Part shown: positions 1-8,285 of the stretch, one piece after another
How the letters are laid out: each line of letters begins with the position of its first letter
Position numbering within the stretch: the stretch's first letter is position 1
Assembly: GCF_027563465.1 (NCBI RefSeq)
Contig: NZ_JAPFQA010000002.1
Span: 124,001 to 188,000 of the forward strand
Origin: Mesorhizobium qingshengii
Lineage (GTDB): Bacteria; Pseudomonadota; Alphaproteobacteria; Rhizobiales; Rhizobiaceae
Direction of reading: 5' to 3'
DNA: 64,000 nucleotides
Position numbers and translations under genes: made by a program
The notes under the pieces: model-generated
Told to the model about the DNA's origin: nothing
Databases searched by the model: none
What the model saw: the letters and a program-made list of their open reading frames with translations, nothing else

Positions 1-2
1 TG

Positions 3-725
3 CTCAACACCGACCTGGCCCGCGAGCAGGAGCAGGCCGGCCGCTTCCTCAGCCTCGTCGTCGACTACAAGCACAAGATCGGCTTCAAGGGCACGATCCT
101 GATCGAGCCGAAGCCGCAGGAGCCGACCAAGCACCAGTACGACTACGATGTCGCCACGGTCTATGGCTTCCTCAAGCGCTTCGGGCTGGAGAAGGAGGTC
201 AAGGTCAATATCGAGCAGGGCCACGCCATCCTGGCCGGCCACTCTTTCGAGCACGAGCTGGCGCTAGCCAATGCGCTCGGCATTTTCGGCTCGATCGACA
301 TGAACCGCAACGACTATCAGTCGGGCTGGGATACCGACCAGTTCCCCAACAACGTTCCGGAGATGGCGCTGGCCTACTATCAGGTCCTGCAGGCCGGCGG
401 CTTCAAGACCGGCGGCACCAATTTCGACGCAAAACTGCGCCGCCAGTCGCTCGATCCGCAGGATCTGCTGATAGGCCATATCGGCGGCATGGATTCGTGC
501 GCGCGTGGCCTCAAGGCCGCGGCCCGCATGGTCGAGGACAAGGCGCTGTCGGGCCCGCTGGCCGAACGTTACGCCGGCTGGAGCACGGCTGAGGGCAAGG
601 CGATGCTGTCCGGCAAGCGGACGCTGGAAGAAATAGCCGAGCGTGTCGTCAAGAAGAAGATCGAGCCGCAGCCAAGGTCGGGCCGCCAGGAGCTGCTGGA
701 AAACATCGTCAACCGATACGTCTGA
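3..725 (+). CDS. xylA: Xylose isomerase, C-terminal part (5' end outside window)
   Basis: Interconverts D-xylose and D-xylulose, a cytoplasmic step of xylose catabolism. The frame is open from base 3 and gives 240 residues, slightly more than half of a usual ~437-residue enzyme; the start lies upstream of the window. Family landmarks seen are [16 protein letters not shown] (metal-binding Glu and the Lys/Pro loop), the conserved [16 protein letters not shown] with its metal-ligand Glu and His, and [17 protein letters not shown] with metal-ligand Asp residues. The C-terminal tail is typical. A weak inverted repeat at 754-783 follows the stop and has no T-run, so I do not call a terminator. The family assignment is firm; the xyl operon context cannot be judged. 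Confidence 0.95.
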   Translation, partial: LNTDLAREQEQAGRFLSLVVDYKHKIGFKGTILIEPKPQEPTKHQYDYDVATVYGFLKRFGLEKEVKVNIEQGHAILAGHSFEHELALANALGIFGSIDMNRNDYQSGWDTDQFPNNVPEMALAYYQVLQAGGFKTGGTNFDAKLRRQSLDPQDLLIGHIGGMDSCARGLKAAARMVEDKALSGPLAERYAGWSTAEGKAMLSGKRTLEEIAERVVKKKIEPQPRSGRQELLENIVNRYV

Positions 726-928
726 GAACGGAAAGCCGTTTCGGACTGCTCGAAGGGCGGCTGGGCGACACCCCTGCCGCCCTGGAACGGATTTGCGCGA
801 GGCCGCACCGGACGACAGGGTTTTGCCCTTTGCCGCCCTTCAATGACCTCGCTCCTGCCTTCAAACTGCCGTCACGTATCTCCTATAAGGATGCTGCGTG
901 GCGGAGAGGAAGAAGGAGGCGAACCGAT

Positions 929-1138
929 ATGCAGAACGAACGTGAAATCGACGCCCTGCTCTCACCGGGCGAGGCCGGATCGATCATCGACCGGTTGATG
1001 GCCATGCCGCATCCCAAGGATGGTGCGCACCGCTCGAACGAATGGGACCGCGCCGTCGCCAGCCGTTTTGAGACCCATCTTGCCAGACAGATGCGTTCGC
1101 AGATCGACGCTGGCGCAGACCGCCAGAACGCCGCCTGA
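929..1138 (+). CDS. Small hypothetical protein (69 aa)
   Basis: A 69-residue acidic/polar protein beginning MQNEREIDALLSPGEAGS, with no signal peptide or membrane segment. The start at 929 is preceded by a strong Shine-Dalgarno AAGGAGG at 913-919 (9-base spacing), which decides it over an upstream in-frame ATG at 830. I do not recognise a family. It sits alone between xylA and a palindromic element and is convergent with the regulator at 1201-2181. The good ribosome site and coding-like composition support a real gene; its function is unknown. Confidence 0.6.
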   Translation: MQNEREIDALLSPGEAGSIIDRLMAMPHPKDGAHRSNEWDRAVASRFETHLARQMRSQIDAGADRQNAA

Positions 1139-1151
1139 TCTCCCGATTTTG

Positions 1152-1198
1152 TGCATGTCGTTGCCCCAAAACCGCAATACACTTTTGGGCGACATGCA
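1152..1198. repeat. Rhizobial intergenic palindrome, CGACATGC-ended type
   Basis: An imperfect palindrome with outer arms TGCATGTCG and CGACATGCA around a core resembling CCCAAAACCG...CACTTTTGGG. The same element, with small differences, occurs at 2242-2288, 33741-33783 and in decayed form at 26237-26284. It belongs to the RIME-like palindromes found between genes in rhizobia. Here it fills the gap between two convergent genes and may fold as a hairpin in both transcripts. Confidence 0.85.
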
Positions 1199-1200
1199 TA

Positions 1201-2181
1201 TCAGCCCCGGCGCAGCCTGACCGGCGCTTCGCCGAAAGCCCGTGAAAAAGCCCTCGAAAATGCCGCGGCGGACGAAAATCCGGTCCGCCCGGCGATATCG
1301 GCCATAGCCACCCTGGTGTCGACCACCAGCCGGCGCGCCGCCCCCAGGCGCAGCCTGAGATAGTAGGCGCCCGGCGTCTCGCCGATCGACTTGCGGAAAA
1401 TGCTCTCCAGCGTCCGCGCCGTCACGCCGGCGCGCTTGGCCACCGCTTCTATGGTCAGCGGCTGGTCGACATGCGCTTCCATCAGCCGTATGGCTTGCGC
1501 CAGCCGTGGATCGTAGCCGTCGAGCCGGCCAAGCGAGACCAGCGGCTGCGCATCGGTCGCGGCGCGTGCCTGGTCGTAGATGAAGACGCTGGCGACATCC
1601 AGCGCGACGGCCATGCCGAGCCGCGTGCGAATGAGATGCAGCATCAGGTCGAAGGTCGGTGAAGCGCCGCCCGAGGTGAAGACCGGCCCGTCGATGACAT
1701 AGCGGTCGGGACGGACATCGACGCCGGGGAAGGCCGACGAAAAATCCTCCATGTCTTCCCAGTGGGTGGTGGCGCTGCGCCCTTCCAGCAGGCCGGCACG
1801 CGCCACCAGCCAGGTGCCGGCCTCGACGCCGCCGCAGGCGCGCGCCGTCCGCGCCGCCCGACGCAGGCCTGACAGCAGAGCTGACGTCGCGTAGTTCTGG
1901 GTGCCGAAACCGGCGACGACGACAAGAACATCGGTTGGCTCGGTCGCATCGAAACGCCCACTGACCGCCACTGGCAGGCCGCAAGTGGTGACCGGAGCCT
2001 CGCCCGTCACCGAGACCAGTTTGAAATCGAACAAGGTCTCGCCGGAAATGCGGTTGGCGGCGCGTAGCGGGTCGACGGCCGACGCAACGCACATGATGGA
2101 CGAGCCGGAAAACACCAGCAGCGTCACCTTGAGCGGCGACCGCTCGGCGCGAAAGATTGTCGGTTTTTCGCTTTTGATCAT
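1201..2181 (-). CDS. cdhR: GlxA/AraC-family transcriptional regulator, probable carnitine catabolism regulator (CdhR-like)
   Basis: A 326-residue protein with two parts: an N-terminal DJ-1/PfpI amidase-like sensor domain (about residues 18-190) and a C-terminal AraC-type double helix-turn-helix (about 215-320; RAGVTARTLESIFRKSIGETP and GFSSAAAFSRAFSRAFGEAP are the recognition regions). This architecture is that of CdhR/GbdR/ArgR-type activators. It is divergent from the carnitine genes starting at 2316, sharing a 134-base intergenic region that also holds a palindrome. That context, together with the known role of CdhR in activating carnitine dehydrogenase genes in Pseudomonas, is the basis for the name. 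The family is certain; the inducer (carnitine or 3-dehydrocarnitine) is inferred. Confidence 0.8.
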   Translation of the reverse strand: MIKSEKPTIFRAERSPLKVTLLVFSGSSIMCVASAVDPLRAANRISGETLFDFKLVSVTGEAPVTTCGLPVAVSGRFDATEPTDVLVVVAGFGTQNYATSALLSGLRRAARTARACGGVEAGTWLVARAGLLEGRSATTHWEDMEDFSSAFPGVDVRPDRYVIDGPVFTSGGASPTFDLMLHLIRTRLGMAVALDVASVFIYDQARAATDAQPLVSLGRLDGYDPRLAQAIRLMEAHVDQPLTIEAVAKRAGVTARTLESIFRKSIGETPGAYYLRLRLGAARRLVVDTRVAMADIAGRTGFSSAAAFSRAFSRAFGEAPVRLRRG

Positions 2182-2241
2182 GAGAGCTTCGTAAAACGCA
2201 AAACAGTTTCCGGCAAGTCGTTCATTGTTGGCTGGTTCTTG

Positions 2242-2288
2242 TGCATGTCGTTATCCCAAAACCGGTTCGCACTTTTGGGCGACATGCA
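2242..2288. repeat. Rhizobial intergenic palindrome, CGACATGC-ended type
   Basis: Arms TGCATGTCG and CGACATGCA surround CCCAAAACCGGTTCGCACTT. It lies in the intergenic region between the divergent regulator and the BKACE gene. It contains an ATG in frame with BKACE, which creates a false upstream start (2241). The ribosome site GGGAGGA at 2303-2309 lies after the repeat. Confidence 0.88.
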
Positions 2289-2315
2289 AGGCTATCTCGA
2301 TTGGGAGGATTTTCG

Positions 2316-3233
2316 ATGCCGCTCGCGATGAACCGTGAGGTTTTCATTACCTGTGCCGTGACCGGGTCCGGCGGCTCGCAGGATCGCAGTCCGCATGTGC
2401 CGCGCTCGCCCAAGCAGATCGCCGATTCGGCTATCGATGCGGCCAAGGCCGGTGCGGCGATCGTCCACTGCCATGTCCGCGACCCCGAAACCGGCAAGCC
2501 GCGTCGTGACGTGCATCTCTACCGTGAAGTGACCGAGCGCATCCGCGCGGCAGAAGTCGACGTCATCCTGAACCTGACCGCCGGCATGGGCGGCGACATG
2601 GTGTTCGGCTCGCCAGAGGCGCCGCTGCCGCTCAACGAAAAAGGCACCGACATGGGCGGTGCCACCAACCGCATGGAACATGTGCGCCAGTGCCTGCCGG
2701 AAATCTGCACGCTCGACTGCGGCACCATGAACTTCGCCGAGGCCGACTATGTGATGACCAACACGCCGGGCATGCTCCGCGCCATGGGCGGCATGATGAC
2801 GGCGCTCGGCGTCAAGCCGGAGATCGAGGCTTTCGACACCGGCCATCTGTGGTTCGCCAAGCAGCTGGTCGAGGAAAAGGTGCTCAATCCCGATGCGCTG
2901 GTGCAGCTCTGCATGGGCGTGCCGTGGGGCGCGCCTGACGACCTCAACACCTTCATGGCCATGGTCAACAATGTGCCGTCGACCTGGAACTGGTCGGCCT
3001 TCGCCATCGGCCGCAACCAGATGGCCTATGCCGCCGCCGCAGTGCTGGCCGGAGGCAATGTCCGCGTCGGTCTCGAAGACAATCTCTGGCTCGACAAGGG
3101 CGTGCTGGCGACCAACGCGCAGCTGGTCGAGCGTGCCGCCAGCATCGTCACCAATCTGGGCGCCAGGATCCTCGGGCCCGAGGAAGTGCGCAAGAAGCTG
3201 AATCTGACCAAGCGGGCTCCGATCGCGGCATAA
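2316..3233 (+). CDS. BKACE-family beta-keto acid cleavage enzyme, probable 3-dehydrocarnitine cleavage
   Basis: A 305-residue enzyme of the BKACE (formerly DUF849) family. The family condenses a beta-keto acid with acetyl-CoA to give acetoacetate and a new acyl-CoA; for 3-dehydrocarnitine the product is betainyl-CoA. The zinc-ligand motif HCHVRD is at residues 51-56, followed by the conserved NLTAGMGG loop and the glutamate in VGLEDNLWL near the C-terminus. I start it at 2316 because GGGAGGA sits 6 bases upstream; the open frame reaches 2241 only by reading through a palindrome. The neighbours (CdhR-like regulator, carnitine dehydrogenase) point to 3-dehydrocarnitine as substrate, which is an inference from context. 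Confidence 0.88.
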   Translation: MPLAMNREVFITCAVTGSGGSQDRSPHVPRSPKQIADSAIDAAKAGAAIVHCHVRDPETGKPRRDVHLYREVTERIRAAEVDVILNLTAGMGGDMVFGSPEAPLPLNEKGTDMGGATNRMEHVRQCLPEICTLDCGTMNFAEADYVMTNTPGMLRAMGGMMTALGVKPEIEAFDTGHLWFAKQLVEEKVLNPDALVQLCMGVPWGAPDDLNTFMAMVNNVPSTWNWSAFAIGRNQMAYAAAAVLAGGNVRVGLEDNLWLDKGVLATNAQLVERAASIVTNLGARILGPEEVRKKLNLTKRAPIAA

Positions 3234-3238
3234 GCCAG

Positions 3239-3281
3239 AGCATGATCCCGAAAAGTGGGAACCGGTTTTCAGGATCATGCT
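3239..3281. repeat. Rhizobial intergenic palindrome, GCATGATC-ended type
   Basis: Arms AGCATGATCC and GGATCATGCT enclose CGAAAAGTGGGAACCGGTTTTC. It begins five bases after the BKACE stop and fills most of the gap to the HD-domain gene. Related copies are at 31556-31593 (partial), 51974-52020 and 59253-59301, with a decayed half at 34761-34790. The core resembles that of the other two end-types in this window. Confidence 0.9.
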
Positions 3282-3308
3282 TCCAGCAAGACAACCAGGG
3301 CGTCGCAG

Positions 3309-3936
3309 ATGACAACCGTCAAATTCACCGCGATGAAGGATGGCGACAGGGACGACTACGAGTTCCTGACCGCCCATGAAATCGACTATGCGGCAAGGAC
3401 CGGCGAGCGGCTGCTCGACGCGCTGGTGCAACTCGACGAGGGCCTGTCGGGTTACAAGATCACCCGGCTCGGCCATTCGCTGCAGGCGGCGACGCGCGCG
3501 TGGCGCGACGGCGCCGACGCCGACTGGATCGCTTGCGCGCTGCTGCACGACATCGGCGACATATACGCGCCCTACAATCACGATGAATACGCCGCTTCGA
3601 TCCTGAAACCCTTCGTGCGCGAACAATGCACCTGGGTGGTGGAAAAGCACGGCGACTTCCAGCGGCTCTATTATGCCCACCACCTCGGCGGCAACCGTCA
3701 CGCCCGCGACCGTTTTGCCGGCCATGCCTTTCGAGGACTGCGACCAGTTTTGCGAACGCTGGGACCAATCGAGCTTCGACCCCGACTACGATACGCTGCC
3801 GATCGCGTTCTTCAGGCCCTTCGTGCTCGAAGTCTTCGCCCGCAAGGCCTACGACCCGGCAGTGATCCGCGCCGGCGAGCGCGTAGCCCTCATCGACCCC
3901 GAAACTGCCAACAAAAGAACCGGAGCCTCAGCATGA
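3309..3936 (+). pseudogene. HD-domain oxygenase/phosphohydrolase-like gene, interrupted by a frameshift
   Basis: The N-terminal part (3309 to about 3729) encodes an HD-domain protein: GYKITRLGHSLQAATRA, CALLHDIGD (the HD pair) and YYAHHLGGNRHARDRF. The matching C-terminal part, FEDCDQFCERWDQSSFDPDY and onward, is in another frame from about 3730 to a stop at 3936. Family members read GHP-x-F-E-x-C here, so a 2-base loss at about 3729-3730 explains the break best. The proper C-terminal frame ends in ATGA, overlapping the dehydrogenase start at 3933, which supports it as the ancestral end. Relatives include PhnZ/TmpB-type mixed-valence oxygenases; TmpB forms glycine betaine from a trimethylaminophosphonate, so a betaine-related substrate is plausible but unproven. 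A sequencing error is possible. Confidence 0.8.
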
Positions 3937-5036
3937 GCATCATCAACAAGGCAGCCGCCATCGGCGGCGGTGTCATCGGCGCGGGCTGGGTGGCGCGGCT
4001 TTTGCTCAACGGTATCGACGTGTCGATCTTCGATCCCGATCCGGAAGCGTCGCGCAAGGTCGGCGAAGTGATGAAGGGCGCGCGCCGCGCCTACAAGCAG
4101 ATGCTTCCCGGCGGCCTGCCCAAGGAAGGCAAGCTGACCTTCGCCAAGACCATCGCCGAGGCGGTTGCCGATGCCGACTTCATCCAGGAAAGCGTGCCGG
4201 AACGGCTCGACCTCAAGCACCGCGTGCTGGCCGAGATCGATGCCCATGCGCCGGCCAATGCCATTGTCGGTTCATCGACCTCGGGCATCAAGCCAACCGA
4301 CATGCAGGTGGCGATGAAGAAGCATCCGGAACGGCTGGTCGTCGGCCATCCGTTCAACCCGGTCTATCTCCTGCCGCTGGTCGAGATCGTCGGCGGCGAA
4401 CAGACCTTTCCCGAGGCGATCGAGGTCGCCAAGGAGATCTACGCCTCGATCGGGATGAAGCCTGTGGTGATCCGCAAGGAGATCGAGGCTTTCGTCGGCG
4501 ACCGTCTGCTGGAGGCGGCATGGCGCGAGGCGCTGTGGCTGATCAAGGACGGCATCTGCACGGTCGAGGAACTCGACGACATCATGCGCTATGGCTTCGG
4601 CCTGCGCTGGGCGCAGATGGGCATGTTCCAGGTCTACCGCGTCGCCGGCGGCGAGGCCGGCATGCGCCACTTCATGGCGCAGTTCGGCCCGTGCCTGAAA
4701 TGGCCATGGACCAAGCTGATGGACGTGCCGGAGTTCAACGACGAGCTGGTCGACCTGATCGCCACGCAATCGGACGATCAGGCGCACGGCCTGTCGATCC
4801 GCGAGCTGGAGAAGATCCGCGACGACAATCTGGTCGCGATCATGGATGCGCTGTCGAAGCAGAACAAGGGCAAGGGCTGGGGCGCCGGCGCCCTGCACAA
4901 GGACTACACCAAGCAACTGGCCAAGCTGGCGGCGAAGAAGCCGACGGCTTCCAGGGCGGCCGAGAAGGCCAAGGCCTCCAAGCCGGTGAAGAAAGCCGAG
5001 AAGCCGAAGAAAAAGACCGGCAAGAAGAAAGGCTGA
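3933..5036 (+). CDS. lcdH: L-carnitine dehydrogenase with lysine-rich C-terminal tail
   Basis: Oxidises L-carnitine to 3-dehydrocarnitine with NAD+. The protein has 367 residues: the Rossmann motif GGGVIGAGW at residues 11-19, the 3-hydroxyacyl-CoA-dehydrogenase-like NAD domain with SSTSGIKPTDMQ and GHPFNPVYLLPLVE, then the C-terminal domain (GFGLRWAQMG). The ATG at 3933 overlaps the TGA of the preceding HD frame. Because that gene is frameshifted, the dehydrogenase frame is also open upstream to 3255, which I treat as accidental. The last ~35 residues are almost only K, A, P, T, S and G (ending KKKTGKKKG). Some rhizobial homologues carry a betainyl-CoA thioesterase domain at this end; none is present here. 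Confidence 0.9.
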   Translation: MSIINKAAAIGGGVIGAGWVARLLLNGIDVSIFDPDPEASRKVGEVMKGARRAYKQMLPGGLPKEGKLTFAKTIAEAVADADFIQESVPERLDLKHRVLAEIDAHAPANAIVGSSTSGIKPTDMQVAMKKHPERLVVGHPFNPVYLLPLVEIVGGEQTFPEAIEVAKEIYASIGMKPVVIRKEIEAFVGDRLLEAAWREALWLIKDGICTVEELDDIMRYGFGLRWAQMGMFQVYRVAGGEAGMRHFMAQFGPCLKWPWTKLMDVPEFNDELVDLIATQSDDQAHGLSIRELEKIRDDNLVAIMDALSKQNKGKGWGAGALHKDYTKQLAKLAAKKPTASRAAEKAKASKPVKKAEKPKKKTGKKKG

Positions 5037-5040
5037 GACC

Positions 5041-6204
5041 ATGGATTTCGGTCTGTCGGAGGAACAGAGGCTCATTGTCGAGACGACGCGCGCCTTCGTC
5101 GAGAACGAGCTTTATCCGCATGAGCGCGAGGTCGAGCGCACCGGCGTGCTGCGCCGCGAGCTGATCGAGGAGCTCAAGGCCAAGGCGATAGAGGCCGGGC
5201 TCTACGCCGCCAACATGCCGGCCGACGTCGGCGGCGCGGGCCTGGATACGGTGACCTGGCTGCTCTACGAAAAGGAGCTTGGCCGCGCCAACTACGCACT
5301 GCACTGGACCTGCGTGGCGCGTCCCTCCAACATTCTTTTGGCCGGTACGCCGGAGCAACGCGAAAAATACCTGTTCCCTTGCATCCGTGGCGAGAAATGG
5401 GACTGCCTGGCAATGACCGAGCCAGGCGCCGGCTCGGATCTGCGCGGCATGAAGGCGACCGCCGTGCAGGACGGCGACGACTGGGTGCTGAACGGCACCA
5501 AGCACTTTATCTCCCACGCCGACCTGGCCGACTTTGCCATCGTCTTCATGGCGTCAGGCGAGGAAGAGTCCGCGCGTGGAAAACGCAAGAAGATCACCGC
5601 CTTCTTCGTCGACAAGGGCACGAAGGGTTTTACCGTCCGCGACGGCTACCGCAATGTTTCCCATCGCGGCTACACCAACGCCATCCTGGAATTCGACGAT
5701 TGCCGGCTTCCCGGAGCCCAAGTGCTTGGCGAAGTGCACAAGGGATTTGACGTCGCCAACTCCTGGCTGGGCGCGACCCGCCTGCAGGTCGGTGCCACCT
5801 GTCTCGGCCGCGCCGAGCGGGCGCTTGGCCATGCCGTCGAATATGCCGCGCAGCGCCAGCAGTTCGGCCAGCAGATCGGCAAGTTCCAGGGCGTGTCGTT
5901 CAAGCTCGCCGACATGGCGACCGAACTGAAGGCCGCCGACCTGATGGTGTTCGAAGCGGGCTGGAAGTACGATCAGGGCACCGTCACCGACCAGGACATG
6001 GCCATGGCCAAGCTGAAGGCCACCGAAATGCTCGCCTTCGTCGCCGACGAGGCGATCCAGATCCATGGTGGCATGGGGCTGATGGATGATCTGCCGCTGG
6101 AGCGCATCTGGCGCGATGCGCGTGTCGAGCGCATCTGGGAAGGCACTTCGGAAATCCAGCGCCATATCATTTCGCGGTCGCTGCTGCGCCCGTTTGGAGC
6201 CTGA
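5041..6204 (+). CDS. Acyl-CoA dehydrogenase (probable gamma-butyrobetainyl-CoA dehydrogenase)
   Basis: A 387-residue FAD enzyme of the acyl-CoA dehydrogenase family. Visible marks are the signature AMTEPGAGSDLRGMKA, the FAD-binding NGTKHFIS and QQFGQQIGKFQ segments, the IQIHGGMGLM motif, and the catalytic base Glu367 in WEGTSEIQR near the C-terminus. It follows the dehydrogenase by four bases and precedes the CoA ligase by two, so it is surely co-transcribed. In this cluster the likely reaction is gamma-butyrobetainyl-CoA to crotonobetainyl-CoA. The enzyme family is certain; the substrate comes only from neighbours. Confidence 0.88.
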   Translation: MDFGLSEEQRLIVETTRAFVENELYPHEREVERTGVLRRELIEELKAKAIEAGLYAANMPADVGGAGLDTVTWLLYEKELGRANYALHWTCVARPSNILLAGTPEQREKYLFPCIRGEKWDCLAMTEPGAGSDLRGMKATAVQDGDDWVLNGTKHFISHADLADFAIVFMASGEEESARGKRKKITAFFVDKGTKGFTVRDGYRNVSHRGYTNAILEFDDCRLPGAQVLGEVHKGFDVANSWLGATRLQVGATCLGRAERALGHAVEYAAQRQQFGQQIGKFQGVSFKLADMATELKAADLMVFEAGWKYDQGTVTDQDMAMAKLKATEMLAFVADEAIQIHGGMGLMDDLPLERIWRDARVERIWEGTSEIQRHIISRSLLRPFGA

Positions 6205-6206
6205 CA

Positions 6207-8285
6207 ATGCACAAGCTAGAGCGTCTCCTGCGGCCGAAGTCGATCGCCGTCTTCGGCGGCGCACAGGCCGCGGCTGTCGTCGCGCAATCGATCAAGATGG
6301 GCTTTGCCGGCGAGATCTGGCCCGTGCATCCGACCAAGGACGAGGTCGCAGGCCGCAAGGCCTATCGTTCGGTGGCCGAGCTGCCCGGCGCGCCTGACGC
6401 CGCCTTTGTCGGCGTCAACCGGCACCTGACCATCGAGGTGATCAAAGCGCTGGCCGAACGCGGCGCCGGCGGCGCCGTCTGCTTTGCCGCCGGCTTCCTC
6501 GAGACCGAGGCTTATGACGACGACGGCCAGCGGCTGCAGGCCGAACTGGTCGCGGCGGCGGGCTCGATGCCGATCATCGGGCCGAATTGCTATGGCCTGA
6601 TAAACTATGCCGACGGCGCGCTCCTATGGCCAGACCAGCATGGCGGCATCAGGCTGGCCGAGGGGGGCCGTGGCGTCGCCATCATCACCCAGTCGTCCAA
6701 CATCGCCATCAACATGACGATGCAGAAGCGCGGCCTGCCGATCGCCTTTTTGATGACCGCCGGCAATCAGGCGCAGACCGGCCTGTCCGAAATGGCGCTC
6801 GGCCTGATCGAGGACGAGCGGGTCACATCGCTCGGCCTGCATATCGAGGCCTTCGATTCGGTAGCCGGCTTCGAGAGACTGGCGGCGCGGGCGCGCGAAC
6901 TGAAGAAGCCGATCATCGCCATGAAGGTCGGCCGTTCCGAACAGGCGCGGCAGGCGACCGTCTCGCACACCGCCTCGCTCGCCGGCTCGGACGCGGCATC
7001 GGGCGCCTTCCTGAAGCGGCTCGGCATCGCGCGCGTCGATTCGATTCCCGCCTTCATCGAGGCGCTGAAGCTTCTGCACATCACCGGTCCGCTGCCCGGC
7101 TATCGACTGTCGTCGATGAGCTGCTCCGGCGGCGAGGCCTCCGTCATGGCCGACAGCGCCGAGGGGCGCTGGGTCAACTTCCCGGTCCTGACCGACAAGC
7201 ACCGCGCCCATGTCAAATCGACGCTCGGGCCGCTGGTCGCGGTGGCCAACCCGCTCGACTACCACACCTTCATCTGGAACAACGAGCCGGCGATGACCGC
7301 CACCTTCACCGCCATGGTGTCGGGCGGCTTCGACCTCAACATGCTGGTGCTCGACTTCCCGCGCCCCGACCGCTGCTCGGACACCGACTGGTGGGCGACG
7401 CTGCGCGCCTTCGAATCGGCGCTGAAGACCAACAAGGCGCAAGGCGCGATCGTGTCATCGCTGCCCGAGAACCTGCCGGAAGAGTACACGGCCGGGCTGA
7501 TGGCACGCGGCATGGTGCCATTGTTCGGCATTTCCGAAGCCATGGACGCCGCCCAGGCGGCAGCCTTCATCGGCTGGGCGTGGCACGAGCCGCAGGCGCA
7601 GCCGATCGACACCTCGGCTGCCGGCGCACCCGGCGGCGACCATGTCACCCCCGACGAGGCCGAGGCGAAGGCACGGCTGATCAAGGCGGGCCTGCCAGTG
7701 CCTAAAGGCGAGCGTGCCGGCAATGCCGTCGAGGCGGTGATCTCGTCGATGGCGCTCGGCTTTCCGGTAGCGCTGAAGGCGCTGGGCGTCACCCACAAAT
7801 CCGAGGTCGGGGCGGTGCGGCTCAATCTCAAGGACGCCGAATCCGTCAGCACGGCGGCGCATGACTTGCTGCCGCTCGGCACCGGGCTCTATGCCGAGCG
7901 CATGGTGCGCGACGGTGTCGCCGAACTGATCGTCGGCTTCACCCGTGATCCGATGTTCGGCGCGGTGATGACGCTGGGCACCGGTGGCGTGCTGGTCGAG
8001 CTGTTGCGCGACAGCGTCACGCTGATGCTGCCGGCAACCCGCGACGACATCGAGGCGGCGTTGCGCGGCCTGAAGCTCTATCCGCTGCTCGAAGGCTATC
8101 GCGGCAGGCCGAAAGCCGATGTCGCCGCGGCCATCGACGCCATCTCGGGCATTGCCGCCTTCGTGCAGAAGAATGCCGGCGAGATCGAGGAACTCGATAT
8201 CAACCCGCTGATCGTCTGCGCCGAGGGCAAGGGTGCCTGGATCGCCGACGCGCTGCTGGTGCTGGGAGACAAGAAGAATGGCTGA
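6207..8285 (+). CDS. ADP-forming acyl-CoA synthetase (acetate-CoA ligase family, fused subunits)
   Basis: A 692-residue NDP-forming CoA ligase with both subunits fused. Domains run CoA-binding (PKSIAVFGG from residue 10), succinyl-CoA-ligase-like middle domain with the phospho-accepting His254 in VSHTASLAG, then an ATP-grasp domain from about residue 490 to the end (VALKALGVTHKSEVGAV, EELDINPL). Such enzymes make an acyl-CoA from the acid, ATP and CoA, and can run backwards to make ATP. In this cluster the substrate could be gamma-butyrobetaine, crotonobetaine or carnitine; the reverse direction on betainyl-CoA would also close the pathway. It overlaps the next gene by eight bases. Confidence 0.88.
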   Translation: MHKLERLLRPKSIAVFGGAQAAAVVAQSIKMGFAGEIWPVHPTKDEVAGRKAYRSVAELPGAPDAAFVGVNRHLTIEVIKALAERGAGGAVCFAAGFLETEAYDDDGQRLQAELVAAAGSMPIIGPNCYGLINYADGALLWPDQHGGIRLAEGGRGVAIITQSSNIAINMTMQKRGLPIAFLMTAGNQAQTGLSEMALGLIEDERVTSLGLHIEAFDSVAGFERLAARARELKKPIIAMKVGRSEQARQATVSHTASLAGSDAASGAFLKRLGIARVDSIPAFIEALKLLHITGPLPGYRLSSMSCSGGEASVMADSAEGRWVNFPVLTDKHRAHVKSTLGPLVAVANPLDYHTFIWNNEPAMTATFTAMVSGGFDLNMLVLDFPRPDRCSDTDWWATLRAFESALKTNKAQGAIVSSLPENLPEEYTAGLMARGMVPLFGISEAMDAAQAAAFIGWAWHEPQAQPIDTSAAGAPGGDHVTPDEAEAKARLIKAGLPVPKGERAGNAVEAVISSMALGFPVALKALGVTHKSEVGAVRLNLKDAESVSTAAHDLLPLGTGLYAERMVRDGVAELIVGFTRDPMFGAVMTLGTGGVLVELLRDSVTLMLPATRDDIEAALRGLKLYPLLEGYRGRPKADVAAAIDAISGIAAFVQKNAGEIEELDINPLIVCAEGKGAWIADALLVLGDKKNG

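Noticed and set aside
754..783. Inverted repeat after xylA as a terminator
   Set aside because: Only a 7-bp stem with a 16-base loop and no T-run.
2241..2315. Upstream start for the BKACE gene
   Set aside because: These codons come from a palindromic repeat; a good ribosome site supports 2316.
3255..5036. Single 593-residue HD-carnitine dehydrogenase fusion protein
   Set aside because: The middle (about residues 160-226) is Arg/Pro-rich non-homologous sequence caused by the frameshift, and the true HD C-terminus lies in another frame ending at 3936.
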